DNA of 64,000 bases, taken from contig NW_022985455.1 in the NCBI RefSeq assembly GCF_010093595.1, positions 792,602 to 856,601 of the forward strand. The letters run 5' to 3'. Numbering within the stretch: position 1 is the first letter of the stretch; every line of letters starts with the position of its first letter. Below, piece after piece: positions 11,949-22,616 of this stretch. A program made the translations under genes and the position numbers. Source of the stretch: Mytilinidion resinicola. Lineage: Eukaryota; Ascomycota; Dothideomycetes; Mytilinidiales; Mytilinidiaceae. Below the pieces are notes generated by a model, which saw only the letters and a list, made by a program, of their open reading frames with translations, was not told where the DNA came from and did not search any database.

Positions 11949-13941
11949 ATGCCTGGCGACATCACTGACGTCGTACGTATCCTGCGTGGCATCGAGCTGT
12001 GCAACACCACTAACACTCCCTCAGTACGCGGGTGCAAGGCACGATCCTGCCCTGGCCGATGGCTCTGGCGACCCCCATCGCAGGTTGTCGCTCACTGACC
12101 ATGTAACCGAGCCGCCGCCAGTCTTCGCCGGCGAGAAGATGCACCAGGCCGACTACCTCGAGACCGATTCCACCCACTCCACCCTCCCCACCGAAGAGGA
12201 GCTCCACACGCTCCGCCGCGTGCCCGACAAGATCCCCCTGAAGGCCTTCACCATCGCCTACATCGAATTGGCCGAGCGTCTCTCCTACTACGGCACCACT
12301 CAAGTCTTCGTCAACTTCATCTCCTCGCCGAACCCTGGCACCTCCACGGGCAAAGCCGTTAACCCAGGTGCTGCCGATGCCCAGCCTGGTGCGCTTGGCA
12401 TGGGCCAGCAAGCCTCTACCGGCCTCACCACATTCAACCAGTTCTGGGTCTACCTGGTCCCGCTCTTCGGTGCCTATGTTGCCGACACTTATCTCGGCCG
12501 CTACAAGACTATCGTGTGGTCCGTCCTCATTGCCATCATCGGCCATGTGGTCCTTACTGCCTCTGCTGCCCCGGCTGTCATCGAGAAGCCCCACAGCGCT
12601 CTCGCTGCCTTCATCATCGGCTTGATTATTATGGGCATTGGCACTGGCGGCTTCAAGCCCAACATCTCTCCCCTCGTTGCTGAGCAGATCCCCCGCGAGA
12701 CCATGCACGTCAAGACTCTTCCCAAGACCGGCGAGCGCGTCATTGTGGACCCTGCCGTCACCACCGCCAGAGTCTACAACTGGTTCTATCTATTCATCAA
12801 CGTCGGTGCTCTGATTGGCCAGCTCTCCATGGCCTACGCCGAGCGTTATGTCGGATTCTACCTGTCCTTCATGCTTCCCACCCTCTTCTTCTGCAGCACC
12901 CTCCCTATCCTTTACTTCTGCCGCAACATGTACGCCCGACGCGCTCCTGAGGGCAGCGTGCTCGGCCCTGCCGTCAAGCTCCTTCTTAGGGCTACCAAGG
13001 GTCGCTGGCACATTAACCCTGTCGCAACTTGGAAGCACATGAACGATGGTACCTTCTGGGACACCGTCAAGCCATCCAAGTTTGGCGCCAACAAGCCCAC
13101 CTGGATGACCTTCGACGACGCGTGGGTAGACGAGGTCGGTCGAGGCTGGGCCGCGTGCAGCGTTTTCCTCTGGGTCCCTCTCTACTGGATTACCTACAAC
13201 CAGATCAACAACAATCTGACCTCGCAAGCCGCAACCATGTCTCTTCATGGAGTGCCCAACGATGTTCTCTCCAATCTGGACCCTTTCGCACTGATCATCT
13301 TCATCCCCATCTGCGATCTTTTCCTGTACCCATTCCTGAGGAAGCGCGGTCTCCGTTTCACCCCCATCAAAAAGATTGCCGCCGGGTTTTGGATGGGTTC
13401 CGCGGCCATGATCTGCGCTTGCGTTGTCCAACATTATATGTACGTCCCTCATCTCCTCTTTGCGCTGAAACTATACTAACATTAAATCAGCTACAAAACC
13501 TCCACCTGCGGTTCCTACGCCGGCGGTGATGACTGCTCCTCCCCGATCAACGTCTGGGCCCAGACCCCGTCTTACGTTCTGATTGCCCTCTCTGAGATCT
13601 TTGCTTCCATCACGACGCTCGAATACGGTTTCTCCAAGGCACCCAAGAACATGCGATCGCTCGTTGCGGCCTTCGCCCTGTTCATGTCTGCCATCTCTGC
13701 CGCTATCGGCGAGGCCTTCGTCCCGCTCTCCACCGACCCCCTTCTCGTATGGAACTACGGCTCCATGGCTGTCATCTCATTCTTCGCTGGGACCATTTTC
13801 TACTTCCAGTACCGCAGCTTGGACCGCGAGGAGGACCACTTGAACATGCTTCCTACCGGCCACGTTGGCACAGCTGCCCAGCTCGAGGACGTGGAGCGGA
13901 GGCTGAGTGTGGTCAGTGTGAAGCACGAGGAGAAGATCTAG
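11949..13941 (+). CDS. ptr2: Proton-coupled di/tripeptide transporter, POT/PTR2 family
   Basis: Exons 11949-11972, 12025-13439 and 13491-13941; 629 aa. Exon 1 encodes only eight residues (MPGDITDV). A hydrophilic N-terminus of about 80 residues leads into 12 predicted membrane helices. Family marks are the ExxER motif in IELAERLSYYG, GAYVADTYLGRYKTI (PTR2 signature 1 region), GGFKPNISPLVAEQIP and the FYxxINxG motif in WFYLFINVGALIG (signature 2). A CTAAC branch site is visible before the exon-3 acceptor. Known role: uptake of small peptides driven by the proton gradient at the plasma membrane. The C-terminal tail is short and acidic. In fungi such genes are often nitrogen-regulated, but no site is claimed here. 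Confidence 0.93.
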
Positions 13942-14740
13942 ACGTAGAAGAGTTTGCAGTGGTTTTCTTATCTTAATGATATGCTCAGCTACGAGTCATG
14001 TGGGGAAGACAAAAAAAGTACTATGGTAATTATGGTAGACAAGTGCTACGGGAACGGACTATACCCTGAGAATATCAACAAATTTCACATTTCAATGATT
14101 GATTCTACCTTGCTGTCGCCGTGTTGATGCGTAGTCGGATACGAGCGAAATGCCTTGTTCCATCTGCCGCTCTCACTTAGTCTCTTTCAGTCGTATACCA
14201 ATAGTGACAGATTCCGGCATCAATGCTCTCACTTTCTATCCCTTCTATCACTTCTTCTCTCGCTTGAAAAGCCCTTTGATTCCAATTCTGCCTTCTCGGC
14301 GCTCTTAACACTTCATTCATACTACATCCTGATCAAAACCTCGGGCAGAAGTATGACCATGACCTCACCCAGACACGCTCTCGAAGCACAGGTATGAGAT
14401 CACCGCTCTTCTCGGCCCATCAATCATCTCGAAGCCGTGTATCTATCTCATCACACAAAAAGATCGAGAAATCTCATTTCAAGCCAGAAAAGTACATTTC
14501 AAGATCAAGTAAGTAAGTAAGTAAGTAAACCCAAACCCGGCTTACCCCCAGTAATTCCATCGTGCCGCCTCTAAAATAACGCCAAGTAGGCAGACATACA
14601 CGCCTGGAATCCAGAAGTATGCAAAAATATCCGCACCTCCTCCTCTCCACACCGATACCGATCTTAATGACTCGCCACACTCTTCCCCCCCTCCCCCTAT
14701 CTATCTATCCCTCTCCCCGTCCACCACGTCCAATGTGATA
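13942..14740. other. Convergent intergenic region
   Basis: Between the 3' ends of PTR2 and the CBM18 gene. CT-rich tracts occur near 14160-14290 and 14640-14700, and an AAGT microsatellite at 14507-14528. No gene is seen. Confidence 0.5.
14507..14528. repeat. AAGT tetranucleotide microsatellite
   Basis: Five and a half perfect AAGT units in tandem within the intergenic region. Confidence 0.85.
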
Positions 14741-17700
14741 TCACACCAACACCTCCCCCAGCCCCCTCAGCCGCCCGGGTAGCCCGCCCACGTCGACGCG
14801 CAGCTGCAGCACGTTCGTGACGCCCATGAGGATCGCAATGCTCCAGAAGAACCACGTCATCCACGTGAAGCGCTTCTCGGGCGCGTTGGAGGTCGTCGTC
14901 GCGGTGGTGGTGGTGGGTGCGGGCTTGGATGCTGCGAGGTCGGAAGGTAAGGGGGTTGGGGGCGTGAAGGGGAGCCATTCGGGGAGGGTGGGTTGGTGGG
15001 TTGGAGTTGGCGTGGGGGTGGCGAGGATGGAGGGGGCTAGGGGGGAGGAAGACGGGGTTGAGGGGGGGGAGGCGGATGCGTTGGAGGGGGTGGAAGAAGA
15101 AGAAGGAGAAGCGGATCCATTAGAGGGAGGGGAAGAAGGAGAAGCTGGGGAGTGGTGGGGGAGAGGTTGAGGGGTCTGCGAGTTTGTGGTGCCCGGGACG
15201 ACATGCGTTCCTGAGGTTGATGGGGGCAGTGCTGCGGAGGTTGGCAAAGGTTTGGAGGCCGAAGCTGGTAAAGATGGTGCTGCTGCCGAGGTCGGCGAAG
15301 ATATTGCTGCCGAGATTGGCGATATGGCTGCAAAGGTGAGCGAAGAAGCTGCAGCGGAGGTTGACGAGGATGGGGCAGCAGAGGCTGGCAAAGATGTGAT
15401 GTGCTGGGTTGAATGGGCCGGGATAGAGACAATGTTGGAGCTGTAGCCTGAGGCTATAGGAACCCAGCACCCCGTCCATGTCTGGGTCACTTCGACCGCT
15501 GAGGTGCCGCCGTCGAGGGGGAGGATGTTTGTGGTGGTCGTGAAGACGCAAGAGGAGTCAAAGGACTCGACAGGTGCGATCGAGGCACCAGTGGTTGATG
15601 GCTGAAAAGAATGAGTTTGAGGAGCGGGCGAGTGGTATGAGGCCGTTGGCGACCCGTGGGTAGAGGGCCAGGAATATGATGGCAATGGGATAGAACTAGA
15701 GGATGATGTAGCTGGATCTACCCCATCAGGCCCGTCGTTCAAGTTTCCAGCTTCAGGCAAAGGCCGGAAAGGAGTCGAAGAAGAAGTGGAGTTGCTTGGA
15801 CGTAGGACCGGTGTTGTCGCTGGAGATGTCGGTGCAGTTCCTGAGGAGAAGGGGCCCCAGTACATGCTTATCCCTTCTAGTTCCCGCTTTCCTATCGCAT
15901 TCTTGGCCGAGTACTTAGTTGCTTGAGCTTCAACTGCGGTCTTGTACGCCATATCCGAGACCGTGTGCTCCATCTTCTTCTCGTCGGCTTTCACGGTCCT
16001 CCGCCCCCGTGGTGTCATCCACCACCGAGCGAACCAGCCCGAGCGCGCGCTATTAGGGCTCGGCGACACCTGGCGCACCTCTGCACGATGTGCGACCGTT
16101 GTGATGGTCGCTGTGGATGTGTGCGCCGGCTTCGGAGACTCGAAGGAGGTTGTGTGGTTCAGTGATGTCGTTGAAGCTGGGGATGAGATTCCATGGAAAA
16201 GCTCCCAAGATAGAGGTGTTGATGAGGATGTCGATGTGAGGGTCTGCGTCGGCAGGTCCCAGGACATCGCGATCGAGGCCCACGAGTATAAGTGTGATGC
16301 GTAACTACTTCTTGGCTTGTTTGGGTTGGTTGTTTCCGACGTCGGTGTATTGGTAGCCGAGACGTAGGAGATCGGGGAGACATATGCAGGTGTATGTAGT
16401 TTGGAGCTCCGTGCTGTGGAAGTGTGGTTATAGCCAATCGTTCTACTTCGTAGAGTAGTATTCGATACGGACAGTGGATGACCTAGTTGCCAACTCCAAC
16501 CTACGGCTGAGTGTGAGCTATGCTGCGTCTTGTGACTCGAATGGCTGGCTGACTCTACGGGAGCCCTAGGTAGGTGTTCAAGCCCTACGTTTGCACGGAC
16601 CGGAGGTACATCAGGCGCCTGAATCGTCTTAGTCACGGTTATTAAGGTTGTGATCAGATGGCGTACCGTCTGTGTGCTCACGGATTCATGTAATTGACCC
16701 AAGAGATCTGAATAATGCAACATAGGCTTTCCTGTTCCAGCAGGGCTCGATGGTGGAGGGAGTGCCGAATGCGGAAATGCCTGAAACTGCGACATATCTG
16801 ACTCCTGCGCCCATGACGGATGCCCAAGATTCTCAGAAGGTGACTGAGGTAGGCTCGAGGATAGGCTCTCAACCGGAGCTGGCGATCCTTGCGGGGACTT
16901 GCTCGGTGGTCGAGAAACCTGAGTTATCGATCTATATATCCCGGTCACGTCCACAGTTGGCTCCAGTACGGCTATTTGAGTGGAAGAAGCAACCGGTTGA
17001 CCTGGTCCAGAGCCTGCAGCCTTCGATGGCGAGCTCGCCATGTTCTGCATACTTGGTTGAGCCACCACAGACGCTGGCGAGTGCATTCCAGTCTTCGGCG
17101 GCGTATCCGAATATGTATAATCCGGGAACACTGTCGGCAACCCTTCTGGCATACTAATAGGACCAATATTGGCACCAGGAGTTTCAGCTGCCGACTGAAC
17201 CAGGAGACTCGAAGAAGCAGAGGTGGTTCCAGCACCGATATTTCCAGTAGGTTGCATGTTCTTTGCCGTATTGGAAGGAAGCCCGCTATACCCCTGGACA
17301 TCATAGGAGTTACTTGGGCCAGGAATCCGCTCATTCCCACAGAAGTCATTTCCAGTGCCACAGAAGCCCCAACGAGAGCAGCAATCGCCGAAGCCTGAGC
17401 CTTGACAGATCCAGCCATTGTTGCTTGCTCCGCAAAGACCATTTGGAGAGACGCCACCAATCGGTGACGGAGCAGAAGTATTCGAAGGTGATCCAGATTG
17501 AGCACTGAGAGTAGCCCCGGTAGACTGAACAACTGTCGATGGAACTAGGTTTGAGAGTGATTGTCCAGCTCCAGTCTGCATAGACGTAGTGTTCCCACAG
17601 AAATCATCTCCGGTACCGCAGAAGCCCCATCGAGAACAGCAGTCGCCAAAACCCGAGCCTTGACAAGTCCAGCCATTGTTGCTCGCTCCGCAAAGGCCGT

Positions 17701-18763
17701 TTGGAGAGACGCCACCGACTGGCGACGGAGCTGAAGTATTCGAGGGCATCTCAGATTGAGCACTGAGAGTAGTCCTGGCAGACTGAATAACTGTCAATGG
17801 AGCCAGGTTCGAGAGTGGCTGTCCAGAGCTAGGTTGTATAGACGTAGCTGAAGCCGTATTCCAGATCCCAGACCCCAGTGCAGACGAAAGCATGCCTGTT
17901 GCTACGCTCGGGGGAACATTTGCTGACGCAGGTGCCATTCCGCCCGTCTTTGGTGGTGTATCTGAGTACGTGTAGTCAGGAAAGACGGTGGGTAAACCTT
18001 CCGGCATATCGATACTAAGTGGGGCCGATATAGAAGTCGGGGAACCTGTTGGAGACGTGGCGGGAATACCTGGAAGAGAAGAGATCAAGCTCGATGACGG
18101 CTGATATGCTTGTGTGCTAGAAAAGTTTCCAGGGGCGGTCATTGCAGTCTGTAAGGGCACACTGGCTGTGACCTGTGTACCAGCCCCAGAAGAACTCACT
18201 CCGACCGTATTCCCCATTCCACCGGTCCCGCTACTCAAATCCGTCGGCAATCCAATTGGCATTACTGTAGCTCCCGAAAATGACGAGTTTGACGAGAAGC
18301 TCGTCGACCCATCATCTCCACAGCTAGGACCATCCTCACTCCCTGGGACATACCAAGATCGCACCGAAACTGTCACGGTCTCTGTAACTGTGACCGTCTT
18401 CTCCTCAGCGGCTGCCTGTTGGACTGTTGGCTCCACATTCGAGCCGTCGCTGCCGTCAGCAGGCACGAACCAGGTGCCGATGGACTTCGTGTAGGTCTGA
18501 TAGACGGTCACGGTAACGGTGGGGCGGAGTCTAGCTTTGCCCACAATGTTGGAATCGGAGGGTTGAGGATTGGTTGACAGAGGCAGATTCTGCGAGGCGG
18601 ACGATGAGGGCAGGGGAGTTGGAGCTACGACTTGATTCTGTATGTTTGCCCAAGCGTCAGCGGTGGTGGCCGTGGCGCTTGGGGTAGCGAAGTTGGCGAT
18701 AGCCTCCTCTGCTGCCGCAATGCCGAAGAGGAGGAGGCTAAGGCATGGTTGTAGAAGCCTCAT
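14741..18763 (-). CDS. Large secreted/membrane-anchored cell-wall protein with two CBM18 chitin-binding modules
   Basis: One exon, 1340 aa from the ATG at 18763 (MRLLQPCLSLLLFGIAAAEE, a signal peptide). A 29-residue in-frame upstream extension lacks that context and was rejected. Most of the chain is Ser/Thr/Pro-rich and probably heavily O-glycosylated. Two near-identical eight-cysteine chitin-binding (hevein-like, CBM18) modules lie at about 17590-17705 and 17335-17450, each with CGASNNGW, CQGSGFGDCCSRWGFCG and DFCG. They sit in an 86-residue tandem repeat beginning GQxLSNLxPxTV. A second repeated block, MPEGLPTVFPDYTYSD, flanks the pair. Near the C-terminus MTWFFWSIAILMGVTNVL is a membrane helix or anchor signal. 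A role in binding wall chitin is inferred from the modules. No catalytic domain is seen. Confidence 0.85.
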   Translation of the reverse strand: MRLLQPCLSLLLFGIAAAEEAIANFATPSATATTADAWANIQNQVVAPTPLPSSSASQNLPLSTNPQPSDSNIVGKARLRPTVTVTVYQTYTKSIGTWFVPADGSDGSNVEPTVQQAAAEEKTVTVTETVTVSVRSWYVPGSEDGPSCGDDGSTSFSSNSSFSGATVMPIGLPTDLSSGTGGMGNTVGVSSSGAGTQVTASVPLQTAMTAPGNFSSTQAYQPSSSLISSLPGIPATSPTGSPTSISAPLSIDMPEGLPTVFPDYTYSDTPPKTGGMAPASANVPPSVATGMLSSALGSGIWNTASATSIQPSSGQPLSNLAPLTVIQSARTTLSAQSEMPSNTSAPSPVGGVSPNGLCGASNNGWTCQGSGFGDCCSRWGFCGTGDDFCGNTTSMQTGAGQSLSNLVPSTVVQSTGATLSAQSGSPSNTSAPSPIGGVSPNGLCGASNNGWICQGSGFGDCCSRWGFCGTGNDFCGNERIPGPSNSYDVQGYSGLPSNTAKNMQPTGNIGAGTTSASSSLLVQSAAETPGANIGPISMPEGLPTVFPDYTYSDTPPKTGMHSPASVVAQPSMQNMASSPSKAAGSGPGQPVASSTQIAVLEPTVDVTGIYRSITQVSRPPSKSPQGSPAPVESLSSSLPQSPSENLGHPSWAQESDMSQFQAFPHSALPPPSSPAGTGKPMLHYSDLLGQLHESVSTQTVRHLITTLITVTKTIQAPDVPPVRANVGLEHLPRAPVESASHSSHKTQHSSHSAVGWSWQLGHPLSVSNTTLRSRTIGYNHTSTARSSKLHTPAYVSPISYVSATNTPTSETTNPNKPRSSYASHLYSWASIAMSWDLPTQTLTSTSSSTPLSWELFHGISSPASTTSLNHTTSFESPKPAHTSTATITTVAHRAEVRQVSPSPNSARSGWFARWWMTPRGRRTVKADEKKMEHTVSDMAYKTAVEAQATKYSAKNAIGKRELEGISMYWGPFSSGTAPTSPATTPVLRPSNSTSSSTPFRPLPEAGNLNDGPDGVDPATSSSSSIPLPSYSWPSTHGSPTASYHSPAPQTHSFQPSTTGASIAPVESFDSSCVFTTTTNILPLDGGTSAVEVTQTWTGCWVPIASGYSSNIVSIPAHSTQHITSLPASAAPSSSTSAAASSLTFAAISPISAAISSPTSAAAPSLPASASKPLPTSAALPPSTSGTHVVPGTTNSQTPQPLPHHSPASPSSPPSNGSASPSSSSTPSNASASPPSTPSSSPLAPSILATPTPTPTHQPTLPEWLPFTPPTPLPSDLAASKPAPTTTTATTTSNAPEKRFTWMTWFFWSIAILMGVTNVLQLRVDVGGLPGRLRGLGEVLV

Positions 18764-19181
18764 ATTCTTAGGGTGTAGAAAGAATATTTGAAAAAATGAA
18801 GTGATAATATATGGAAGGTCCAAAAGAAGGAGGTCAAAACTTGGAGTCAAAAGTAGTCGCAGGGTAGGAAGGCAATGAGGTGGCTAAGGAATAATAATGA
18901 GCAAATTTCAGGTACAGCCCTGCCACGTCTCTAGCTGATGTTGTCAAGTGTTTGACGTGCTGGCAATTACATGGCAAATAAGTGATGCAGTGGTGTGAAG
19001 TTCACGCATGCTGACGGCACCGTGTAAATCTGGTCATGGGAGATGCAGCGTTCGTGGCCGCTCTTCATCTTTTACTATCTACGTGAAGGCAGAAGCTTGG
19101 GAATCGACGAGGAAGGAATTATGAAAATGAGAGGAGATTTGCCAATACTAAACTGCGGTGTTTGTCTACTCCGCTAATATA
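18764..19181. other. Upstream region of the CBM18 gene
   Basis: Promoter of the minus-strand CBM18 gene and 3' flank of the next minus-strand gene. Nothing else is recognisable. Confidence 0.45.
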
Positions 19182-20862
19182 CTAAGAGACGAACTTTGGC
19201 CACTCTGAAAACCCAATTATTAGGACGACGGTGAATGAGAGCATTGCCGCGTTAACGTTGTGGTTAGAACCACCGTTGTTATTCGAGTCTCGTGAACCGT
19301 GGTTGTTGCATTGGTCCTAAGGTTTGGTGAATGAAAGTCTGACGTAATAGCTCAACATTTGTCTTACTTTGTTGGCGCATGCTTCACCGACTTGGTAATG
19401 TATATTGTCGTGTCTGGTAGCTTTGTAGATGAAGTTTTCGTGCTTTTGATAATCGTTTCGACCTCCATGTCCGACGCCAGGAGCATCTTCGTCGATACAG
19501 TCACGATGGTTTCAGTCTGAGTGATGTCCATACTAAAGATGAAAGTACGCATTAGCAGGGCCCAGGCGGTCAAAGAATACGTAATTGGATATATGGTGAA
19601 TCCTCTTCGGTCAAACGAACTGAATCATTGGTGCCTAAGAACTCGAGCGGGGTTCAAAGCGAGGAGGCATTGTAAAACGAGTCCCCAAAGGCGTTCCACT
19701 GAACTGACACTCCAAGGAAGATTGACATCTGGAGAAAACGATATGTGTAATGGGTCTTACGTACTGCAGTGTCTCGATCATGAATCTTCCAGGCCCCGTC
19801 ACGGTCGTCGTCAAGTCCACATAGCTTGTCCGTGTAGTCTGTATAGTGGCTGGTTGGACTTCCCAGACCTCTTCGTAATGGATACACTCCAATGTGTCAT
19901 TGTTCTTCACGGTACAGACTTTGCTACCGACCTCATTTGGTGTGTCTCCAACGAGAAGCGCCTGCCAAGGAGCCAGATGGTAGGTGATTTTGGTGACAAC
20001 GGATGGCGCTGGCGCAACGGCGGCGGTTCCGTTCGCTGTAGAAAAAGGCAGCACGAGGCTGTAGTCATAGTCGCTGGAGAAAGTGACCTGTTGGTCGCAC
20101 TTCGAGATCGTAACGCGACGGGCTATACCTGTGAGTGTTGTTGCACAGACCGATGTTGACGTTGCTCTGTAGTATGTCGAACACGAGCTGTTTCCTGCCA
20201 CAGTCGTACCGTACGCGGTAGAGTAGTTTTGATATGGAGGCGCCGCTGTGGTGATTGGGACGAGCCCAACTAGTGGGCCAACGCACATGGTCATGACCGG
20301 GACAAACGTTTTCACCACCTGGCTCTGCTTCGTCACCTCCACTACCGAGGCTCCAGGAGAAGGCGTGATAACGGTGTAGACCTTTTTCGATGCTGGCGTT
20401 GGCCTGACTACTATTGGTGCTGGCGTGACCAGGTTTTCCTCGATGAGGCGTTTGTGGAAAGCCTCGACTGCTTCATGACTCAGGTTGAAAATTGATGTGA
20501 ACTCTGTCTTATTTCGGGGGCCCGAAGGCTAAACTATATACTACGTAGGAAGTGACTGTATGCATAGGCAGAAGCACTAATTGGAGGCAGCAGTAGGCAG
20601 CATTAGGCAGGGTAGGCCACCGTACCCCAACCCCTCTCTGTAGAAGTTGTAACTGGCTAGGCATGTAGGCAGCTACTATGCCAGCAACTCCAAGTCTGTA
20701 CGTAGGTGACCGTGAACCGTATGAGTTGTTGATCCTAGGTTGTAGCTGTTACAACCCGAGTTCATGGCGAAAACGATGGTTTTGTTTTCTGGCGGCAGCG
20801 GCGGCACTCGGAGTGACTAAGGAGGAGCAGAGTAGAAAGTAGATGCTTGGTAAGAGAAGCAT
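19182..20862 (-). CDS. Thr/Ser-rich secreted protein, multi-exon, structure uncertain
   Basis: I do not recognise the family. The core is a 19635-20528 open frame on the minus strand, including LSHEAVEAFHKRLIEENL, PVMTMCVGPLVGLVPITTAA, several N-x-S/T sites and scattered cysteines. A likely first exon at 20862 encodes a signal peptide (MLLLPSIYFLLCSSLVTPSA), but I could not find a phase-correct splice joining it to the core. Downstream, a donor near 19755 and the acceptor before 19536 extend the frame with MDITQTETIVTVSTKML. A last exon after the acceptor near 19319 could end either as a GPI-like hydrophobic tail (AAMLSFTVVLIIGF, stop at 19182) or as TTTVHETRITTVVLTTT (stop about 19220). It is presumably extracellular; its neighbours also encode secretory-route proteins. 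Confidence 0.5.
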
Positions 20863-21928
20863 GTTTTGCGTTGCAAATTTACGAGCAGGAAGTGATTCAT
20901 CGCTGTAAAAAAAGGGGGGAAGTAATAAGAAAGTCATTAGAAGCATTCCAGAGTAAAGCACATTCCGGGGAACGTTGGAGGTACAAGATTCCACAACTTC
21001 CAGTTTTGCGATCTACATTGTTTTCCAAAGAAAGTGTTTGCTACGGTAAAGTACTGCAATGTCATCAATACACTGCCCAGATCAACGTCGATCCAGATAC
21101 CTGAGCAGGGTCATGAAGGTTCGCTCCAGAGGAATCAGCAGTTTGAACGCTTAGCAACGCCCAGCCGTAATGCCTGTAAGGTCTCATTCCCAAGTCCATG
21201 ATGGAGACCGCCAGTGCCGATAGCGCGATGATTGAATGAGGAGTGAGGAGCGACGGAGGGCGAGTGCATGTGATATGATTGGAGGATCCGCATATCGGCC
21301 CGAGGTCCACCCTAGGATATGGGCTCTTGGAGTCCGGCGGGCGCCAAGCCGACGCTCTAATGCCACATATTCGGGTGCAAGTTGTTACTCTACTTCGTAG
21401 TACCGTTGACTAGAGCCTATCAAAATGTCCAAATTGCCAACGTCCTAGAGCATAGCTAGATCTAGAGCTTCGTCATACAGAGTCAATTGTTAAGACTTGT
21501 AGCCACAAAGCGAGGCGTTATTGCTGGATCTCTCTAATTTATTCCCTTTCGGTAGAATTACACCTTCGGATGGGCACGCCGGGAGCAAAGCGATAATCTC
21601 CGCACGCCACCCATCACGACATCAGTTTGCCTTTATCAAGGCAAAAAACGTCATAATACACGTGCTTTAGCCACAATATTGGCATTTGAAGCCTAGATCT
21701 GTACATGCACGCTACCAACGCTCTGACCCAATCAACTCCGTTCAATATGCAGTTCGTGACATCTCCAAGACCCAAGAGTGGTGCAATTTTTTAGGCACCG
21801 TCAAAATCGCTTAAATGCTGCAGTGTGGAAAGAAAGAAAAAAAAATACATGATGCAGGTCTCATGATTCATTGCGCCTTCTCGTCGATGAATATTGGATC
21901 CGAAAGGGGGTCATCGCGATTTAACCCA
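20863..21928. other. Intergenic region
   Basis: No convincing gene. The stretch is moderately AT-rich with poly-A runs near 20908 and 21836. It holds the promoter of the gene at 19182-20862 and the 3' flank of the gene at 21929. Confidence 0.45.
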
Positions 21929-22616
21929 TCAGTGACATCGCAGTCCGGTGATGACCACGCTCGGAGGCGTTTCTCGGAGCCTGGAAGTCGTACTGATGCT
22001 TTTTCGGTAGATAGTCTGACGATACATTAGTGCCTGCTTGACCGCCTCCTGACTGGCAGAAGGAGAAGTAAAGGAAGTAAAGATGATAGCAAACGTACCG
22101 AGCGAGGAGTATGTTGATAAACTCTGCGACACAGGCCAGGAAGATCATCGTAAGGATTACGGCCATGTAGAACAGGCTCGAGTCTGAATCAGGGTCTGCC
22201 ACTTGCCGCGGTGACTCAGATCGGCACACGATCCGGGGTGGTACGGTCGGGGCGCTGGAAGGGGGTCCTTCGTAGTGATAGGTGTTTCGAGGCATGGATA
22301 TTTCCATAAGGACGCCGGTTGGTAGGGGTTTCAGTTCGTCTTCTGGAGGCGGGTACCAGACATTCTCCTCCACGAGCTCGTCGAAATAGGCTGCATACGC
22401 AGCTGGGTCGCCGTGCCGCCATAACTCCAACTCGGGGCCCAGTTTAGAGCAGATGTCATCTCGCCTGGAGGCATCCAGCAGCGCGGGAGATGAAGCCCAT
22501 GGCTCATTTTCGTTGAAAGTCACACATCGACAGTACGCTCGCGAGGGCACTGCTGTTGCAGAATGGAGTGTTGACAGCAGGGGCAGTATTGAGACGTAGA
22601 ATTTGAGCGTGAACAT
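21929..22616 (-). CDS. Small single-pass membrane protein with signal peptide, unknown function
   Basis: Exons 22616-22099 and 22052-21929, 213 aa. The 46-nt intron (GTACGT donor, CCAG acceptor) carries no stop in one frame, so unspliced reading would give a different 231-aa tail. Splicing gives a basic cytoplasmic tail (EAVKQALMYRQTIYRKS), which is what one expects after a membrane helix. MFTLKFYVSILPLLSTLHSATA is a cleavable signal. A CRC motif follows, then a charged luminal domain with PPPEDELKPLP. The helix is LFYMAVILTMIFLACVAEFI. The topology would be type I. I recognise no family. The two genes on its left are also secreted or membrane-anchored. Confidence 0.65.

Noticed and set aside
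12010..12708. 232-aa antisense frame inside the peptide transporter (also 12790-13452)
   Set aside because: Shadow of a GC-rich transporter exon; the sense strand has clear PTR2 motifs.
21921..22098. Unspliced C-terminus of the small membrane protein (231 aa)
   Set aside because: A 46-nt intron with GTACGT and CCAG fits and replaces a Tyr/Phe/Cys stretch by a basic cytoplasmic tail.
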